64,000 nucleotides of DNA from Marinicellulosiphila megalodicopiae (GCF_045862395.1 NZ_AP023087.1:3844001-3908000); one strand, 5' to 3'. Positions 44,979-55,219 are shown, counted from the stretch's first letter. The notes: generated by a model not told the origin, from the sequence alone. Made by a program: numbers and translations.

Positions 44979-45665
44979 TTAAAAAGACTCATTAAAATAA
45001 CCAGGCGGCACAATAACATGAGGCTGATCGGTGTATTTTTCTTCTGTCCATATTGATCCATCTTCATCAATATACGTTTTAAATTCGCTTGTTGATTCTA
45101 CTAAAAAATACCAATACGACTGCCCATCTACAAAATAATCTTCAAACACAAATCCATTTGAAAATCGATAAGGTAAAAATTCACTGTATTGACTATAGCT
45201 TTGGTCATCGTGAAATAATTCGACACTTTCAAATTGATATCCATCAGCTTGGTAACTTAGCAATTGACTATTTTCATAATCACCATCATTTGTGTATAAA
45301 AACCACTGTCCAGACAATTGATTAGAATCAATGTTGGCAGGTCGCTGAAATTTGAGTGAGGCGTTATCACTTAAAGTAATCACTAATTGGTTTTGTACAT
45401 CAAGCTCAGCTTTAAATTTATCTCCAGTATAGCTCTCAGGCTCTAGTGAGCCGAATCGATTTAAAATTAAATCACCATTAGCTAACAACTCTATTACCTG
45501 CCCTGTTTCAAGTGAAAGCCAGAACCCTTCTTTTTTCAAAGATTGTTTTGGTATCGATGTAAATGTATTGTCCTGAGGCTTAGGATATTGTTTTTGCATA
45601 CTGACTTGGCAAGATGCTGTCATGAAAACAAGTATGGCTAAAGTAAATATTTTAAATAATGTCAT
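44979..45665 (-). CDS. Putative lipoprotein of unknown function
   Basis: 228 residues with a lipobox (AILVFMTASC, Cys near residue 19). The remainder is beta-rich with repeated Tyr/Gln segments (LSLETGQVIELLANGDLIL, YQADGYQFESVELFHDD, WYFLVESTSEFKTYIDEDG), resembling a lipocalin- or DUF-type sandwich. I do not recognise the family. It is separated by 37 bases from the upstream YiiX-like gene and may belong to the tsaC-aroE operon as its last gene. Confidence 0.65.
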   Translation of the reverse strand: MTLFKIFTLAILVFMTASCQVSMQKQYPKPQDNTFTSIPKQSLKKEGFWLSLETGQVIELLANGDLILNRFGSLEPESYTGDKFKAELDVQNQLVITLSDNASLKFQRPANIDSNQLSGQWFLYTNDGDYENSQLLSYQADGYQFESVELFHDDQSYSQYSEFLPYRFSNGFVFEDYFVDGQSYWYFLVESTSEFKTYIDEDGSIWTEEKYTDQPHVIVPPGYFNESF

Positions 45666-45702
45666 ATGTGTACTCCTTAATTTGTAGAAAAATTTAATCT
45701 AA

Positions 45703-47202
45703 TTATTCGGCAATAATAATATGCCACTTAGGACGTTTCCAACTTTTTATAAAAGAGGCTTCGTCAGAAAAATAAGACGCTTTATCGGATTCATTACCAT
45801 CTAAAAACACAACCAAATCAAATTGCTGTTTATCTGTTTGATATTGTTCTGAATACAATTTTCCAATTTGATTAGCTGGCATTAATAATCGTCCAGCGGT
45901 TAACTTCAATGGAAATTCAATGCCTTTTTGATCATGCCTTGGTAAATACGATTTCACAATTAATTCACTACAGACCAATGCATCATCTGTAAGAAAATCA
46001 AAGTTGTAATCATACGGCAACCCTTCAAAATAAAATGAGTTATAGATCGCTTTTGCGCGTTCTAGCTTAGTTAATCTTGGTCGTAATACAGCAGCGGAGT
46101 CTGCTGCAAATGATCGCTCTAATGATGTAAAAATCACACCTTCTGCTAAGGATTCAATCACTCGAATATCAAAACCTTCTTCTTGTTGCGTACTTTTAAT
46201 AAACGCAGAAGGGTAATCTCGTTTTAATAATTCACTAAAACGTCCGCTATGAATCCCCTGTCTTTTTATCCATTGCGTGGTTTGTTCATCATCAAAAAAT
46301 GCATCTCGTTCGAACTCGTTTCCAATAAACATGGCTGTGTGAGTCCAAAAACCTGGAATACCAATATTGGTGGCTTGCCACTCACGCCTTTCTAACAACA
46401 CGTCACCAGGTTGCATTATGGGTAAAACTTTATGCACGTCTTCAATACTGATTAATGATTGTCCATTTCGCCAAAATTTAATACTGCCCATAGTATTAGC
46501 AATGCCTTTTTGCACAGGAAACCAAGCTTTAAATGTCCCAGACTTCACAACATCCAAAGCATTAAAAAAACTCATTTTTACACCTTTATCTTTACCGTAT
46601 TTAACTATTTGTTCACGATCTTCATCAATAATGGATTGAATGATACTAGGTGGACGCACTTCATAAGTTTTATAAGTTAAATATAATGCACTATATCGCG
46701 TGGCAAGCGTTACATCTAAAAAATGACGTTTGAATTTTTTATAGGCTCCATCTCCAAGACCTAAGTCTTCATTTGATTGATCTAAAATTTTTCTAAGTGA
46801 ATCATCCTTTTCAATCACGTCAATAAAATCTAAAGCAAAATGATAAGCAGAGGACATCGAGGTAAAATGCAAATAAAAATCTTTACTTCGCTCTTTTTGC
46901 TTAAAAAAGTAATACCCCTCTTTAGATTGACTCAATGCCTCTAATGCAATGGTGTATTCGGCAACTGCTTGCCAAATATCTAAAAGTTCTTGTTTTTTTT
47001 CAAAATTTAATAATTTAACTTCACCGGATTTATTTGATAAAAAATCAGTTTGATTTGTCTGTAAATGTCGAACGACTGTTTGTAAATGCTGACGCTGAAT
47101 CACAAACTGCCCCACCTCTACAGAGTCTTCAAATCCAAACAAAACGCTTGGAATCAGAAAAATCAACCATACTGATTTTTTTATAAATCGGGTAAACATC
47201 AT
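45703..47202 (-). CDS. YiiX/YebB-like permuted papain-fold protein
   Basis: 499 residues with a signal peptide (VWLIFLIPSVLFGFED). The C-terminal half carries the permuted NlpC/P60 pattern: MQPGDVLLERREWQATNIGIPGFWTHTAMFIG (the His-containing start) and PYDYNFDFLTDDALVCSELIVKSYL, where the Cys in VCSEL is the probable nucleophile. The N-terminal 230 residues are helical and not recognised. Family members cleave peptide or lipid amide/ester bonds; substrate unknown. The ATG-containing end overlaps aroE by 4 bases, placing it in a tsaC-aroE operon. Confidence 0.8.
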   Translation of the reverse strand: MMFTRFIKKSVWLIFLIPSVLFGFEDSVEVGQFVIQRQHLQTVVRHLQTNQTDFLSNKSGEVKLLNFEKKQELLDIWQAVAEYTIALEALSQSKEGYYFFKQKERSKDFYLHFTSMSSAYHFALDFIDVIEKDDSLRKILDQSNEDLGLGDGAYKKFKRHFLDVTLATRYSALYLTYKTYEVRPPSIIQSIIDEDREQIVKYGKDKGVKMSFFNALDVVKSGTFKAWFPVQKGIANTMGSIKFWRNGQSLISIEDVHKVLPIMQPGDVLLERREWQATNIGIPGFWTHTAMFIGNEFERDAFFDDEQTTQWIKRQGIHSGRFSELLKRDYPSAFIKSTQQEEGFDIRVIESLAEGVIFTSLERSFAADSAAVLRPRLTKLERAKAIYNSFYFEGLPYDYNFDFLTDDALVCSELIVKSYLPRHDQKGIEFPLKLTAGRLLMPANQIGKLYSEQYQTDKQQFDLVVFLDGNESDKASYFSDEASFIKSWKRPKWHIIIAE

Positions 47203-48020
47203 TTCATACTGTCTCTTATTTGTTGCATAACCGAATCGGTTTTAGGTGTAACACCGCGCCACAAATAAAACGAAAAGGCGGCTTGCCCAACTAACATTCC
47301 CAAGCCATCAATCACTTTTTTGGCGCCTTGTTGTTTTGCCCAAGTGTTAAAAACAGTATCGTCTTTGCCATACATCATGTCGTAACATACTGTATTTTCA
47401 TTAATGATATTTGGATTAATACTTAATGACTGCCCTTGTAAACTAGCTGAGGTCGCGTTGATTATCACATCAAAGCAGTCTTCTATTTTTTCTAATTCAA
47501 CTGCATTGATCGCCTTATAATAAGGTAAAAACTGCTCTACTAAAGATTGTGCCTTACTAAATGTTCGATTCACAATTGTGATGGATTGTGGCACTTGTTC
47601 AATAATAGGCAATAACACACCTTTTGATGCACCGCCTGCTCCAATAATTAAAATACGCTTATCTTTTAATTGGGTAGATTGTAATAAATCATTCACAAGC
47701 CCTGCGCCATCGGTGTTATCACCTGTAACTGTCCCGTCTTTATTGAGTATTAAGGTATTAACGGCTTGAGCAGTTTTAGCACGATCACTTAACTGGTGAG
47801 CATAAGCAAAAGCTTTTTCTTTAAAAGGTACGGTCACATTTAAGCCTTTACCACCATTTTCAAAAAATTCATTTATTGTTTGTTCAAATAATTCTGGCTC
47901 AATATCAATGGCAGTATATTGCAATGACTGGTTAGTGAGATGTGCAAATTCAGTATGAATCGCTGGTGATTTACTGTGAGATATGGGATGACCGACTACG
48001 GCATATTGATCAATAGACAT
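47199..48020 (-). CDS. aroE: Shikimate dehydrogenase
   Basis: 273 residues, NADP-dependent reduction of 3-dehydroshikimate. AVVGHPISHSKSPAIH, the catalytic Lys in NVTVPFKEKAFAYA, DNTDGAGLVND, IIGAGGASKGVLLPI and GLGMLVGQAAFSFYLWRG are all in place. It overlaps tsaC by one base (TAATG) and the YiiX-like gene by 4 bases. tsaC-aroE adjacency is conserved in gammaproteobacteria. Confidence 0.95.
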   Translation of the reverse strand: MSIDQYAVVGHPISHSKSPAIHTEFAHLTNQSLQYTAIDIEPELFEQTINEFFENGGKGLNVTVPFKEKAFAYAHQLSDRAKTAQAVNTLILNKDGTVTGDNTDGAGLVNDLLQSTQLKDKRILIIGAGGASKGVLLPIIEQVPQSITIVNRTFSKAQSLVEQFLPYYKAINAVELEKIEDCFDVIINATSASLQGQSLSINPNIINENTVCYDMMYGKDDTVFNTWAKQQGAKKVIDGLGMLVGQAAFSFYLWRGVTPKTDSVMQQIRDSMK

Positions 48021-48559
48021 TAACGAATTCTCTTTTGGGTGGCTAAATGAATGATTTGACTGGGTGACGTGTTACCTTGAATATCACCTGGAGCAATAAA
48101 ATCAACCTGGTTATAAAACTGTTTGGTGGCCACAAATTTATTACGCACGGTATCTTGCCCGCTAACATTGGCAGAAGTAGACACAATTGGGTGTCCTAGT
48201 TGCGCGCAAACCTGCTTGATCCAAGCATTGCTTGAGCGCCTAACGGCCACTGTATCAAATACACCTGTAATCCAACTGGGTATCAAATCATGATGATCAA
48301 TCAAATAGGTTGTGGGCTCCAATGTGGGATGATTTAAGCGCATTTTATCTTGCGCGGGCAATTGTTCAAATAACTGCCCAAGTTGCTCCCATTGACCAAC
48401 TAGTAAAATCAAACCTTTATCCACATTACGCTGTTTGATATCTAAAATGCGCATAACCGCATCGTAATTAAAAGGTGAGCACCCTAAGCCCCAAACCGTC
48501 TCAGTTGGATAGGCAAATACAGCACCTTGTTTAATTGAATAGGGATAAAATAAGTTCAT
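48020..48559 (-). CDS. tsaC: Threonylcarbamoyl-AMP synthase
   Basis: TsaC (YrdC) makes the precursor for t6A37 in tRNA. Seen: GAVFAYPTETVWGLGCSPF, KQRNVDKGLILLVG (usually KxRP...), VAVRRSSN and PIVSTSANVSGQDT. The ATG at 48559 (MNLFYPYSIKQG) gives 179 residues, the family norm; a longer frame to 48616 would add a Cys-rich leader that is not typical. First gene of the tsaC-aroE-YiiX unit. Confidence 0.92.
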   Translation of the reverse strand: MNLFYPYSIKQGAVFAYPTETVWGLGCSPFNYDAVMRILDIKQRNVDKGLILLVGQWEQLGQLFEQLPAQDKMRLNHPTLEPTTYLIDHHDLIPSWITGVFDTVAVRRSSNAWIKQVCAQLGHPIVSTSANVSGQDTVRNKFVATKQFYNQVDFIAPGDIQGNTSPSQIIHLATQKRIR

Positions 48560-48708
48560 AATTTCTAACACAAAAGGGTTCAAGCTCCATTGTAAACACT
48601 CTTTGCAACAGGGCAACTATTTCAATTTTTCAAACCACTCTTTTTTGAAGCAATTCACCTAACAATACGTTAAAATTTACTTTTTAAAGCGTTTATAAAG
48701 GTACCACA

Positions 48709-49764
48709 ATGAGCCAGTTTTGGAGCGACATCGTAAAAAACCTCACCCCTTATGTTCCGGGCGAGCAACCACAAAACCGCGAATACGTTAAATTAAACAC
48801 TAACGAAAACCCATTTGCGCCGTCCCCTAAAGTCATTGAAGCAATTGATCACTTTGATCGCACCTTATTAAAACGCTATCCCGATCCAGAAGCGACAAAA
48901 TTACGCCAATCTATTGCTGATTTTTACAACAAACCGCTTAATCAAATTTTTGTGGGCAATGGTTCGGACGAAGTGTTAGCGCATAGTTTTTTCGCTTTCT
49001 TTAAAAAGGCAAAACCAATCGCATTTCCTGATATTACTTATAGTTTCTATCCGGTTTACGCCAACTTATATAATATTGATGCCATTGAATTTCCAGTACA
49101 GGATGACTTTTCAATCGATGTGAATTCAATTTCAGAAAACACTGACGGCATTATTCTTCCCAATCCTAATGCACCCACCAGTAAATATTTAGAACCTGCT
49201 GAAATTAAAACACTGCTTAAAAAACATCCTAATAAAGTGGTCATTATTGATGAAGCATACATTGATTTTGGCGGAGAAAGTGCAGTAAACCTAGTTGACG
49301 AGTTTGAAAATTTATTAGTCATTCAAACCTTTTCAAAATCTCGCTCATTAGCGGGGTTACGCATCGGTTTTGCAATCGGTCAGCCACATTTAATAGAAGC
49401 CTTACAACGGGTTAAAAATTCATTTAATTCTTACCCAATTGACCAATTAGCTATTGTTGCTGGCCAAGCTGCCATGCAAGATGTGGATTATTTTCAATCT
49501 TGTTGCGATCAGGTAATTCAAACAAGAGCGTGGACACACACACAATTACAAGCGCTTGGGTTTGAATGTATTGAGTCCAAAGCAAATTTTATTTTGGCAA
49601 AACCGCTTAAACACGATGCTGAAAAAGTATATTTAGATTTAAAAGAAAATGGTGTACTCGTTCGATATTTCAAAGACTCTAAAATAAGCGATTACTTACG
49701 TATTTCAATTGACACTCAAAGTAATATGAAAACATTAATAGACGTTTTAAAATCCGTTTTATAG
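48709..49764 (+). CDS. hisC: Histidinol-phosphate aminotransferase
   Basis: 351 residues, PLP-dependent fold type I. LNTNENPFAPSPKV, VGNGSDEVLAHSF, IIDEAYIDFGG, the PLP Lys in FSKSRSLAGLRIGFAIG and the Arg near the end (YLRISIDT) are in family order. Such single hisC copies away from the his operon are common in Pseudomonadales and may also serve aromatic amino acid transamination. Its stop overlaps the next gene's GTG. Confidence 0.93.
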   Translation: MSQFWSDIVKNLTPYVPGEQPQNREYVKLNTNENPFAPSPKVIEAIDHFDRTLLKRYPDPEATKLRQSIADFYNKPLNQIFVGNGSDEVLAHSFFAFFKKAKPIAFPDITYSFYPVYANLYNIDAIEFPVQDDFSIDVNSISENTDGIILPNPNAPTSKYLEPAEIKTLLKKHPNKVVIIDEAYIDFGGESAVNLVDEFENLLVIQTFSKSRSLAGLRIGFAIGQPHLIEALQRVKNSFNSYPIDQLAIVAGQAAMQDVDYFQSCCDQVIQTRAWTHTQLQALGFECIESKANFILAKPLKHDAEKVYLDLKENGVLVRYFKDSKISDYLRISIDTQSNMKTLIDVLKSVL

Positions 49765-50801
49765 TGAATATTTTGAGTACTAAACGGCTAGGATGGCTAA
49801 TTTTAACAGGATTAATTACGTTTAAATCTTTCGCATTTACTAAAGAGGACATTGCTTTTTTAGCAAATACGATTGATTTAAACCCTGTAAATTCGAGCTT
49901 TTCCATTCCACAAAATCCTCCTTCAAATGAATTACGATTATTAAGCCAAAAATATTTATCTTATTTTTTTTATGACATAGATTTTAATTTAGCCAAACAT
50001 TATTTTTACAAATTTAGTGTCAATCAATATGAAATTGCAGCTCAAGTATTTTTACTCGATTCAAAATTTGAAACCATCATTCTCAGTCATGGCTATTTGG
50101 ATCACGCTGGTTTCAATCATTTATTTATACAATTCCTGTTAAGTCAAAATTATAATGTCATTGTTTTTGATCAACCTGGTCATGGATTAAGCAGTGGAGT
50201 TAGGTCTCAGATCGATAGCTTTTCTACCTATCAAATTATATTACTTACAACATTTAATCATTTTAATGCATTTTTTACTCAACCCATTCACGTCATTGGT
50301 CACAGTACTGGCAATGTGGGTATCATTGATTTATTAGCAACTCAATCTACACCCTGGTCTGGAAAAACAATTATGTTAGCGCCATTAATCCGATCTAAAT
50401 TATGGGGCACATCTAAATTTTTTTATAAAATTGGTGGGTGGATATTACCGAGTATTCCAAGAAAATTTCGCAATAATTCACACAATAAAGCATTTAAAAA
50501 ATGGTTAAAAAAAGAACCGTTTGTAATCAAAAAACTGTCCAAAAACTGGGTAGAGGCTCATCATGAATGGGAAAAATCAATCAAAAAATATGGGGTTTAT
50601 AAACAAGAATTTACAATTATCCAGGGTCAAAAAGATAGTATTGTTGATTTTAAGTTTAACCAGAATTATTTGATTGAGCATTTTTCAAATTTAAATTTAA
50701 TTAAAATACCCGAAGCAAACCATCATTTAATTAATGAATCTGACACAATTCGAAAACAAGTATTCGACACTGTTTTAGGTGTTTTACAGGATAATAATTA
50801 A
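49764..50801 (+). CDS. Secreted alpha/beta hydrolase (lysophospholipase-like)
   Basis: 345 residues with an N-terminal signal-like segment (LGWLILTGLITFKSFAF). The hydrolase core shows ILSHGYLDHAGF, FDQPGHGLSSG, the nucleophile elbow GHSTGN (Ser), a late Asp in GQKDSIVDF and His in EANHHLINES. This Gly-x-Ser-x-Gly-like elbow and PGHG motif are those of the monoglyceride lipase/PldB group. The GTG start overlaps hisC by 1 base. A strong bidirectional terminator follows. Confidence 0.85.
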   Translation: MNILSTKRLGWLILTGLITFKSFAFTKEDIAFLANTIDLNPVNSSFSIPQNPPSNELRLLSQKYLSYFFYDIDFNLAKHYFYKFSVNQYEIAAQVFLLDSKFETIILSHGYLDHAGFNHLFIQFLLSQNYNVIVFDQPGHGLSSGVRSQIDSFSTYQIILLTTFNHFNAFFTQPIHVIGHSTGNVGIIDLLATQSTPWSGKTIMLAPLIRSKLWGTSKFFYKIGGWILPSIPRKFRNNSHNKAFKKWLKKEPFVIKKLSKNWVEAHHEWEKSIKKYGVYKQEFTIIQGQKDSIVDFKFNQNYLIEHFSNLNLIKIPEANHHLINESDTIRKQVFDTVLGVLQDNN

Positions 50802-50893
50802 TTAGATTGTTTCACTTAAGGAATCTCTGATTTAGAAAGATAAATCTTGCTACATCAGAGGTTTAAACATGTAAACTTGTTTCTAAAAACGAA

Positions 50894-50926
50894 AAAACCG
50901 AATATAAAGTCATTTATATTCGGTTT
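50894..50926. terminator. Bidirectional terminator between hydrolase and pilU
   Basis: AAAACCGAATATAAA and TTTATATTCGGTTT pair almost fully around a 4-base loop, between convergent genes ending at 50801 and 50967. Confidence 0.85.
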
Positions 50927-50966
50927 CTAATTTCGATTTCAAAACTGGGGTTTTAAAATTGGGATT

Positions 50967-52112
50967 TTAAAAATTATTTTCAAATCCGCCATCATCACCT
51001 TGCAAAGTTAAGCCTTTAGTTCGTGCATTCAATGCTTCACCACTTCCGCCTTCTTGATCAAGTTTGATCATTAAGCGTAAATCATTACTTGAGTCAGCAT
51101 GTGCAATGGCATCTTCATAAGTTATTTCACCATCAACAAACAATCTAAATAACGCTTGGTCAAAAGTCTGCATACCCGATTCACCAGATTTCGCCATTAA
51201 GCTTTTTAATAAATGTACTTCGCCTTTGCGAATATGATCGGCAACTAATGGTGTATTAATTAACACTTCAATCGCAGCGCGTCGGCCTTTGCCATCTGGT
51301 GTTGGAATTAGTTGCTGAGCAACAATTCCTTTAAGATTTAATGATAAATCCATCCACAACTGACGCTGCATTTCAGTTGGAAAAAAATGCGCAATTCGAT
51401 CCAATGCTTGGTTAGCGTTGTTAGCATGTAACGTTGCCAGACATAGGTGTCCGGTTTCTGCGAACGCAACTGAATAACTCATTGTATCGCGTGAACGTAC
51501 CTCACCAATCATAATCACATCAGGTGCTTGACGTAATGTATTTTTCAATGCAATTTCGTAGCTTTCCGTATCAATGCCAACTTCGCGCTGGGTCACGATG
51601 CAGCTTTCGTGTTGGTGAATAAATTCAATTGGATCTTCAATTGAAATAATATGACCACGAGAATTACGATTACGATGACCAATCATCGAGGCAAGGGATG
51701 TGGATTTACCCGCTCCAGTTGCCCCAACAAAAATAACCAAACCACGTTTTGTCATGGCTAAGTCTTTAATAATTGGTGGTAGATTTAATTCTTCAATTTT
51801 AGGAATGCGCACTTCAATACGACGTAAAATCATACCCGCAAGATTTCGTTGATTAAACGCGCTCACACGAAAACGACCAATACCCCGCGCGCTGATCGCA
51901 AAGTTACACTCAAGGGTTTCTTCAAATTCTTTACGTTGTTTTTCAGTCATTACTGACAACGTAAGCTCTTTGGCTTTTTCAGGGCTTAAAGGGGCTTTGG
52001 TCACTGCAACAATTTTGCCGTGAATTTTCATTGATGGTGGCACGCCTGCGGTGATAAACATATCCGAAGCGCCTTTTTCTACCATCAATTTAAGTAAGGT
52101 ATCAAATTCCAT
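50967..52112 (-). CDS. pilU: Type IV pilus retraction ATPase PilU
   Basis: 381 residues, PilT/PilU family. Walker A GATGAGKST, Walker B-like IMIGEVRSRDT (Asp box), His box AETGHLCLATLHANNANQALDRI and ISIEDPIEF are intact. It differs from PilT by EVR in place of ELRD and by its Gly-rich C-terminal extension, matching PilU. PilU works together with PilT in pilus retraction. It follows pilT by 178 bases in the same orientation. Confidence 0.93.
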   Translation of the reverse strand: MEFDTLLKLMVEKGASDMFITAGVPPSMKIHGKIVAVTKAPLSPEKAKELTLSVMTEKQRKEFEETLECNFAISARGIGRFRVSAFNQRNLAGMILRRIEVRIPKIEELNLPPIIKDLAMTKRGLVIFVGATGAGKSTSLASMIGHRNRNSRGHIISIEDPIEFIHQHESCIVTQREVGIDTESYEIALKNTLRQAPDVIMIGEVRSRDTMSYSVAFAETGHLCLATLHANNANQALDRIAHFFPTEMQRQLWMDLSLNLKGIVAQQLIPTPDGKGRRAAIEVLINTPLVADHIRKGEVHLLKSLMAKSGESGMQTFDQALFRLFVDGEITYEDAIAHADSSNDLRLMIKLDQEGGSGEALNARTKGLTLQGDDGGFENNF

Positions 52113-52290
52113 TGTGGAAATTCACTCTTAGTCAAATGTCTATGGAGTTTACCAACTCTATATTTGGCAAACGGCTAATCTAAAACTACCATCCGATGGC
52201 TTGCTTATTTATAAACTTAAAAGGCTCTGTTTGAATCTTAAAAACCATTTCAAGATTCAAACAAAAGCCTAATTTATATTTTCTCAACTA

Positions 52291-53325
52291 TTAAAATGAC
52301 TCAGGCTGCTTAGCTTTTGCACGCGCCGTTTCAACTGAAATCACGCCTTTTTGCACTAATGTTTTTAATGCTTGATCTAATGTGGTCATTCCAAGAGATG
52401 CACCGGTTTGAATGGCAGAATACATTTGCGCCACTTTTGCTTCACGAATCAAGTTACGAATCGCAGGAGTACCAATCATAATTTCATGAGCAGCTACTCG
52501 TCCGCCGCCATTTTTCTTCAATAATGTTTGAGAGACAACAGCCTCTAATGATTCAGACAACATCGAACGTACCATGGATTTTTCTTCAGCTGGAAATACA
52601 TCCACAATACGGTCAATGGTTTTTGCAGCACTGGTGGTGTGCAACGTGCCAAATACTAAGTGACCGGTTTCTGCAGCAGTTAAAGCCAAACGAATGGTTT
52701 CTAAATCTCGAAGCTCACCTACCAAAATCACATCGGGATCTTCACGCAGTGCTGAGCGCAATGCTTCGTTAAAGCCTAATGTATCACGGGCAACTTCACG
52801 CTGGTTAACCAGACATTTTTTTGATGTGTGAACAAATTCAATCGGATCTTCGATGGTTAAAATATGGTCAAAGCGATGATCGTTAATATAATCAATCATG
52901 GCTGCTAATGTAGTAGATTTACCAGAGCCGGTTGGTCCTGTTACTAACACAATACCACGGGGCACACTGGCGATTTTTTTGAACACTTCCCCCATGCCCA
53001 AATCTTCCATAGTTAATACTTTTGATGGAATAGTACGAAATACACCACCGGCTCCACGGTTATGGTTAAAAGCGTTTACACGAAAACGCGCCACACCAGG
53101 AATATCAAATGAGAAATCAGTCTCTAAGAATTCTTCGTAATCCTTACGCTGTTTGTCATTCATAATGTCATAAATTAACGCATGTACCTCTTTATGTTCT
53201 AAAGCAGGTAAATTAATGCGTCTAACTTCACCGTCGACACGAATAAGTGGCGGTAAACCTGCAGATAAATGCAAGTCGGAAGCATTTTGTTTTGCACTAA
53301 ATGCTAGTAATTCTGTAATGTCCAT
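52291..53325 (-). CDS. pilT: Type IV pilus retraction ATPase PilT
   Basis: About 344 residues from the ATG at 53325 (MDITELLAFSAKQNASDLHLS), almost residue-for-residue the start of Pseudomonas PilT. Walker A GPTGSGKST, ILTIEDPIEFVH, the Asp box VGELRDLETIRLALTAAETGHLVFGTLH and AIRNLIREAKVAQM are all intact. A hexameric motor that disassembles pili, giving twitching motility and DNA uptake. Divergent to yggS, as in Pseudomonas. Confidence 0.96.
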   Translation of the reverse strand: MDITELLAFSAKQNASDLHLSAGLPPLIRVDGEVRRINLPALEHKEVHALIYDIMNDKQRKDYEEFLETDFSFDIPGVARFRVNAFNHNRGAGGVFRTIPSKVLTMEDLGMGEVFKKIASVPRGIVLVTGPTGSGKSTTLAAMIDYINDHRFDHILTIEDPIEFVHTSKKCLVNQREVARDTLGFNEALRSALREDPDVILVGELRDLETIRLALTAAETGHLVFGTLHTTSAAKTIDRIVDVFPAEEKSMVRSMLSESLEAVVSQTLLKKNGGGRVAAHEIMIGTPAIRNLIREAKVAQMYSAIQTGASLGMTTLDQALKTLVQKGVISVETARAKAKQPESF

Positions 53326-53485
53326 GAGCAGCCCTGTGTTTCGCATCTACTGTTGGATGCCTAAGTGATGTCATAAAAGAAAATTTAGGATTCGTAATTT
53401 TTGCCAAGTAAAATATTTAGCAATGTGTACAATACCTTTTAAATAAGGCTTTATACCTACTTTTTCTCATTTGTTCTGAAAGATA

Positions 53486-54214
53486 ATGCACAATATGAAC
53501 GACCGAATCAAAAATATTCTTGATCTGATCAAGAAATACGCTAAAAAACGAATATCTCATCATCACACCGTTCAATTATTAGCCGTTAGTAAACGTTTTC
53601 CCGCTCAAGCCGTTGAAGACGCTTATGCATGTGGATTAACGCAATTTGGCGAAAATTATGTTCAAGAAGGCGTTGATAAAATACAACAACTCGCCCACCT
53701 TCCGTTAACTTGGCATTTTATCGGACCGATTCAATCAAATAAAACACAATTAATTGCACAAAATTTTGATTGGGTTCAAACCGTTTGCCGTGAAAAAATC
53801 ATAGCACGATTACAAGCACAACGCCCTGAGAATCTTGCCCCGCTGAATATTTTAATTCAAGTTAATATAAGCCAAGATCCTGCGAAATCAGGGGTTATTG
53901 CTGACTTCATTAACGATAATCGAACAATATTAGAACAACCCTTATACATTCAAATTTACAAAATGGCACAATTAATCCACAAACAATCGCGGTTATGTTT
54001 CAGAGGGTTAATGACAATCAGCGAAAAATCGCTCCCTACTGAAGAGCTTGCCTTGCAATATAAGCAACTAGACCAAATATATCAGCAACTTCAAAAAGAT
54101 TTTGCTACGGTAGATTGCTTGTCTATGGGCATGAGTCAAGACTTTGAGACCGCTATATTAAATGGTAGCACTCAAGTTCGAATTGGCACCGCCATATTTG
54201 GTCAACGAGACTAA
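53486..54214 (+). CDS. yggS: YggS-family PLP homeostasis protein
   Basis: 242 residues, alanine-racemase-like N-terminal barrel without racemase activity. LLAVSKRFPAQAVEDAY (PLP Lys), GENYVQEGVDKI, WHFIGPIQSNKTQLI, LIQVNISQDPAKSG, LMTISE and SMGMSQDFETAILNGSTQVRIGTAIFG are canonical. Balances PLP in the cell. Between pilT and proC, as in Pseudomonas. Confidence 0.94.
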   Translation: MHNMNDRIKNILDLIKKYAKKRISHHHTVQLLAVSKRFPAQAVEDAYACGLTQFGENYVQEGVDKIQQLAHLPLTWHFIGPIQSNKTQLIAQNFDWVQTVCREKIIARLQAQRPENLAPLNILIQVNISQDPAKSGVIADFINDNRTILEQPLYIQIYKMAQLIHKQSRLCFRGLMTISEKSLPTEELALQYKQLDQIYQQLQKDFATVDCLSMGMSQDFETAILNGSTQVRIGTAIFGQRD

Positions 54215-54284
54215 ATAGCACAGGTCAAACAAAAAATCTTTTCATTTAAAAATTAAACCAACAGAATTAGGCAGAAACTACATT

Positions 54285-55100
54285 ATGAAAATAGGGTTTA
54301 TAGGTGCTGGCAACATGGCTGGCGCGATCATCGGCGGATTAGTAAAACAAGGTTTTGATCCTCAGGATATTTTTGCAAGTAATCGTAATAAAGAAAGACT
54401 CAATAGCCTTAAAACGTCATTTGGCATTCAGTTATGCGAGAACAATCAAGATTTAATAGCACAAGCTGACGTTATAGTATTGTCTGTTAAGCCACAGGGC
54501 ATGAAAGTGTTATGCGATGAAATATCTCAATCTGTGCAACAGCATAATAATTTAGTCATTTCCGTTGCAGCAGGTCTTGAAATCAAAACAATTGAGCAAT
54601 GGTTAGGTGGCAATATTCCAATGATACGTTGTATGCCAAATACGCCATCGCTTGTTCAAACTGGTGCAAGCGGGTTACATGCAAACGCACAAGTGACACA
54701 GAATCAAAAAGATTTTTCCAAAAAATTATTTGACGCCATTGGCATTAGCGTTTGGGTTCCAAGTGAACATGACATACACGCGGTGACTGCAATAGCTGGT
54801 TCTGCTCCTGCATATTTCTTCTTATTTATGCAAGCCATGCAAGAAGCTGGAGTTAAACAAGGACTTAGCGCAGAAACGGCACGAGCATTAACTGTGCAAA
54901 CTGCCTTAGGTGCAGCTAGAATGTTAGATCAAACTGACGAAACGGCTGAAGCACTTCGCAAGAAAGTGACCTCACCTGGTGGCACTACTGAGCAAGCCAT
55001 ATTAAACTTTCAAAAGAATCAGCTTTCAGATATCGTTGAACAAGCCATGCAAGCCTGTTCTGACAAAAGTGTTGAATTATCGAAAGTTTTAGCAAAATAA
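54285..55100 (+). CDS. proC: Pyrroline-5-carboxylate reductase
   Basis: 271 residues: Rossmann start KIGFIGAGNMAGAIIGGLV, VILSVKPQ-like segment, RCMPNTPSLVQTGASGL, GSAPAYFFLFMQAM and the Pro-binding tail TSPGGTTEQAI. Last step of proline synthesis. 70 bases after yggS. Confidence 0.95.
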   Translation: MKIGFIGAGNMAGAIIGGLVKQGFDPQDIFASNRNKERLNSLKTSFGIQLCENNQDLIAQADVIVLSVKPQGMKVLCDEISQSVQQHNNLVISVAAGLEIKTIEQWLGGNIPMIRCMPNTPSLVQTGASGLHANAQVTQNQKDFSKKLFDAIGISVWVPSEHDIHAVTAIAGSAPAYFFLFMQAMQEAGVKQGLSAETARALTVQTALGAARMLDQTDETAEALRKKVTSPGGTTEQAILNFQKNQLSDIVEQAMQACSDKSVELSKVLAK

Positions 55101-55219
55101 TTATATCTATTCAGTACAATCGGTAACTTTTCAAATTTGGATGTGAGTTGAAAAGTTACAAATAATTAAACATTTAGAAATAAACTTAAATTAAAACTAA
55201 TAAAGAGAACGAGGACACT

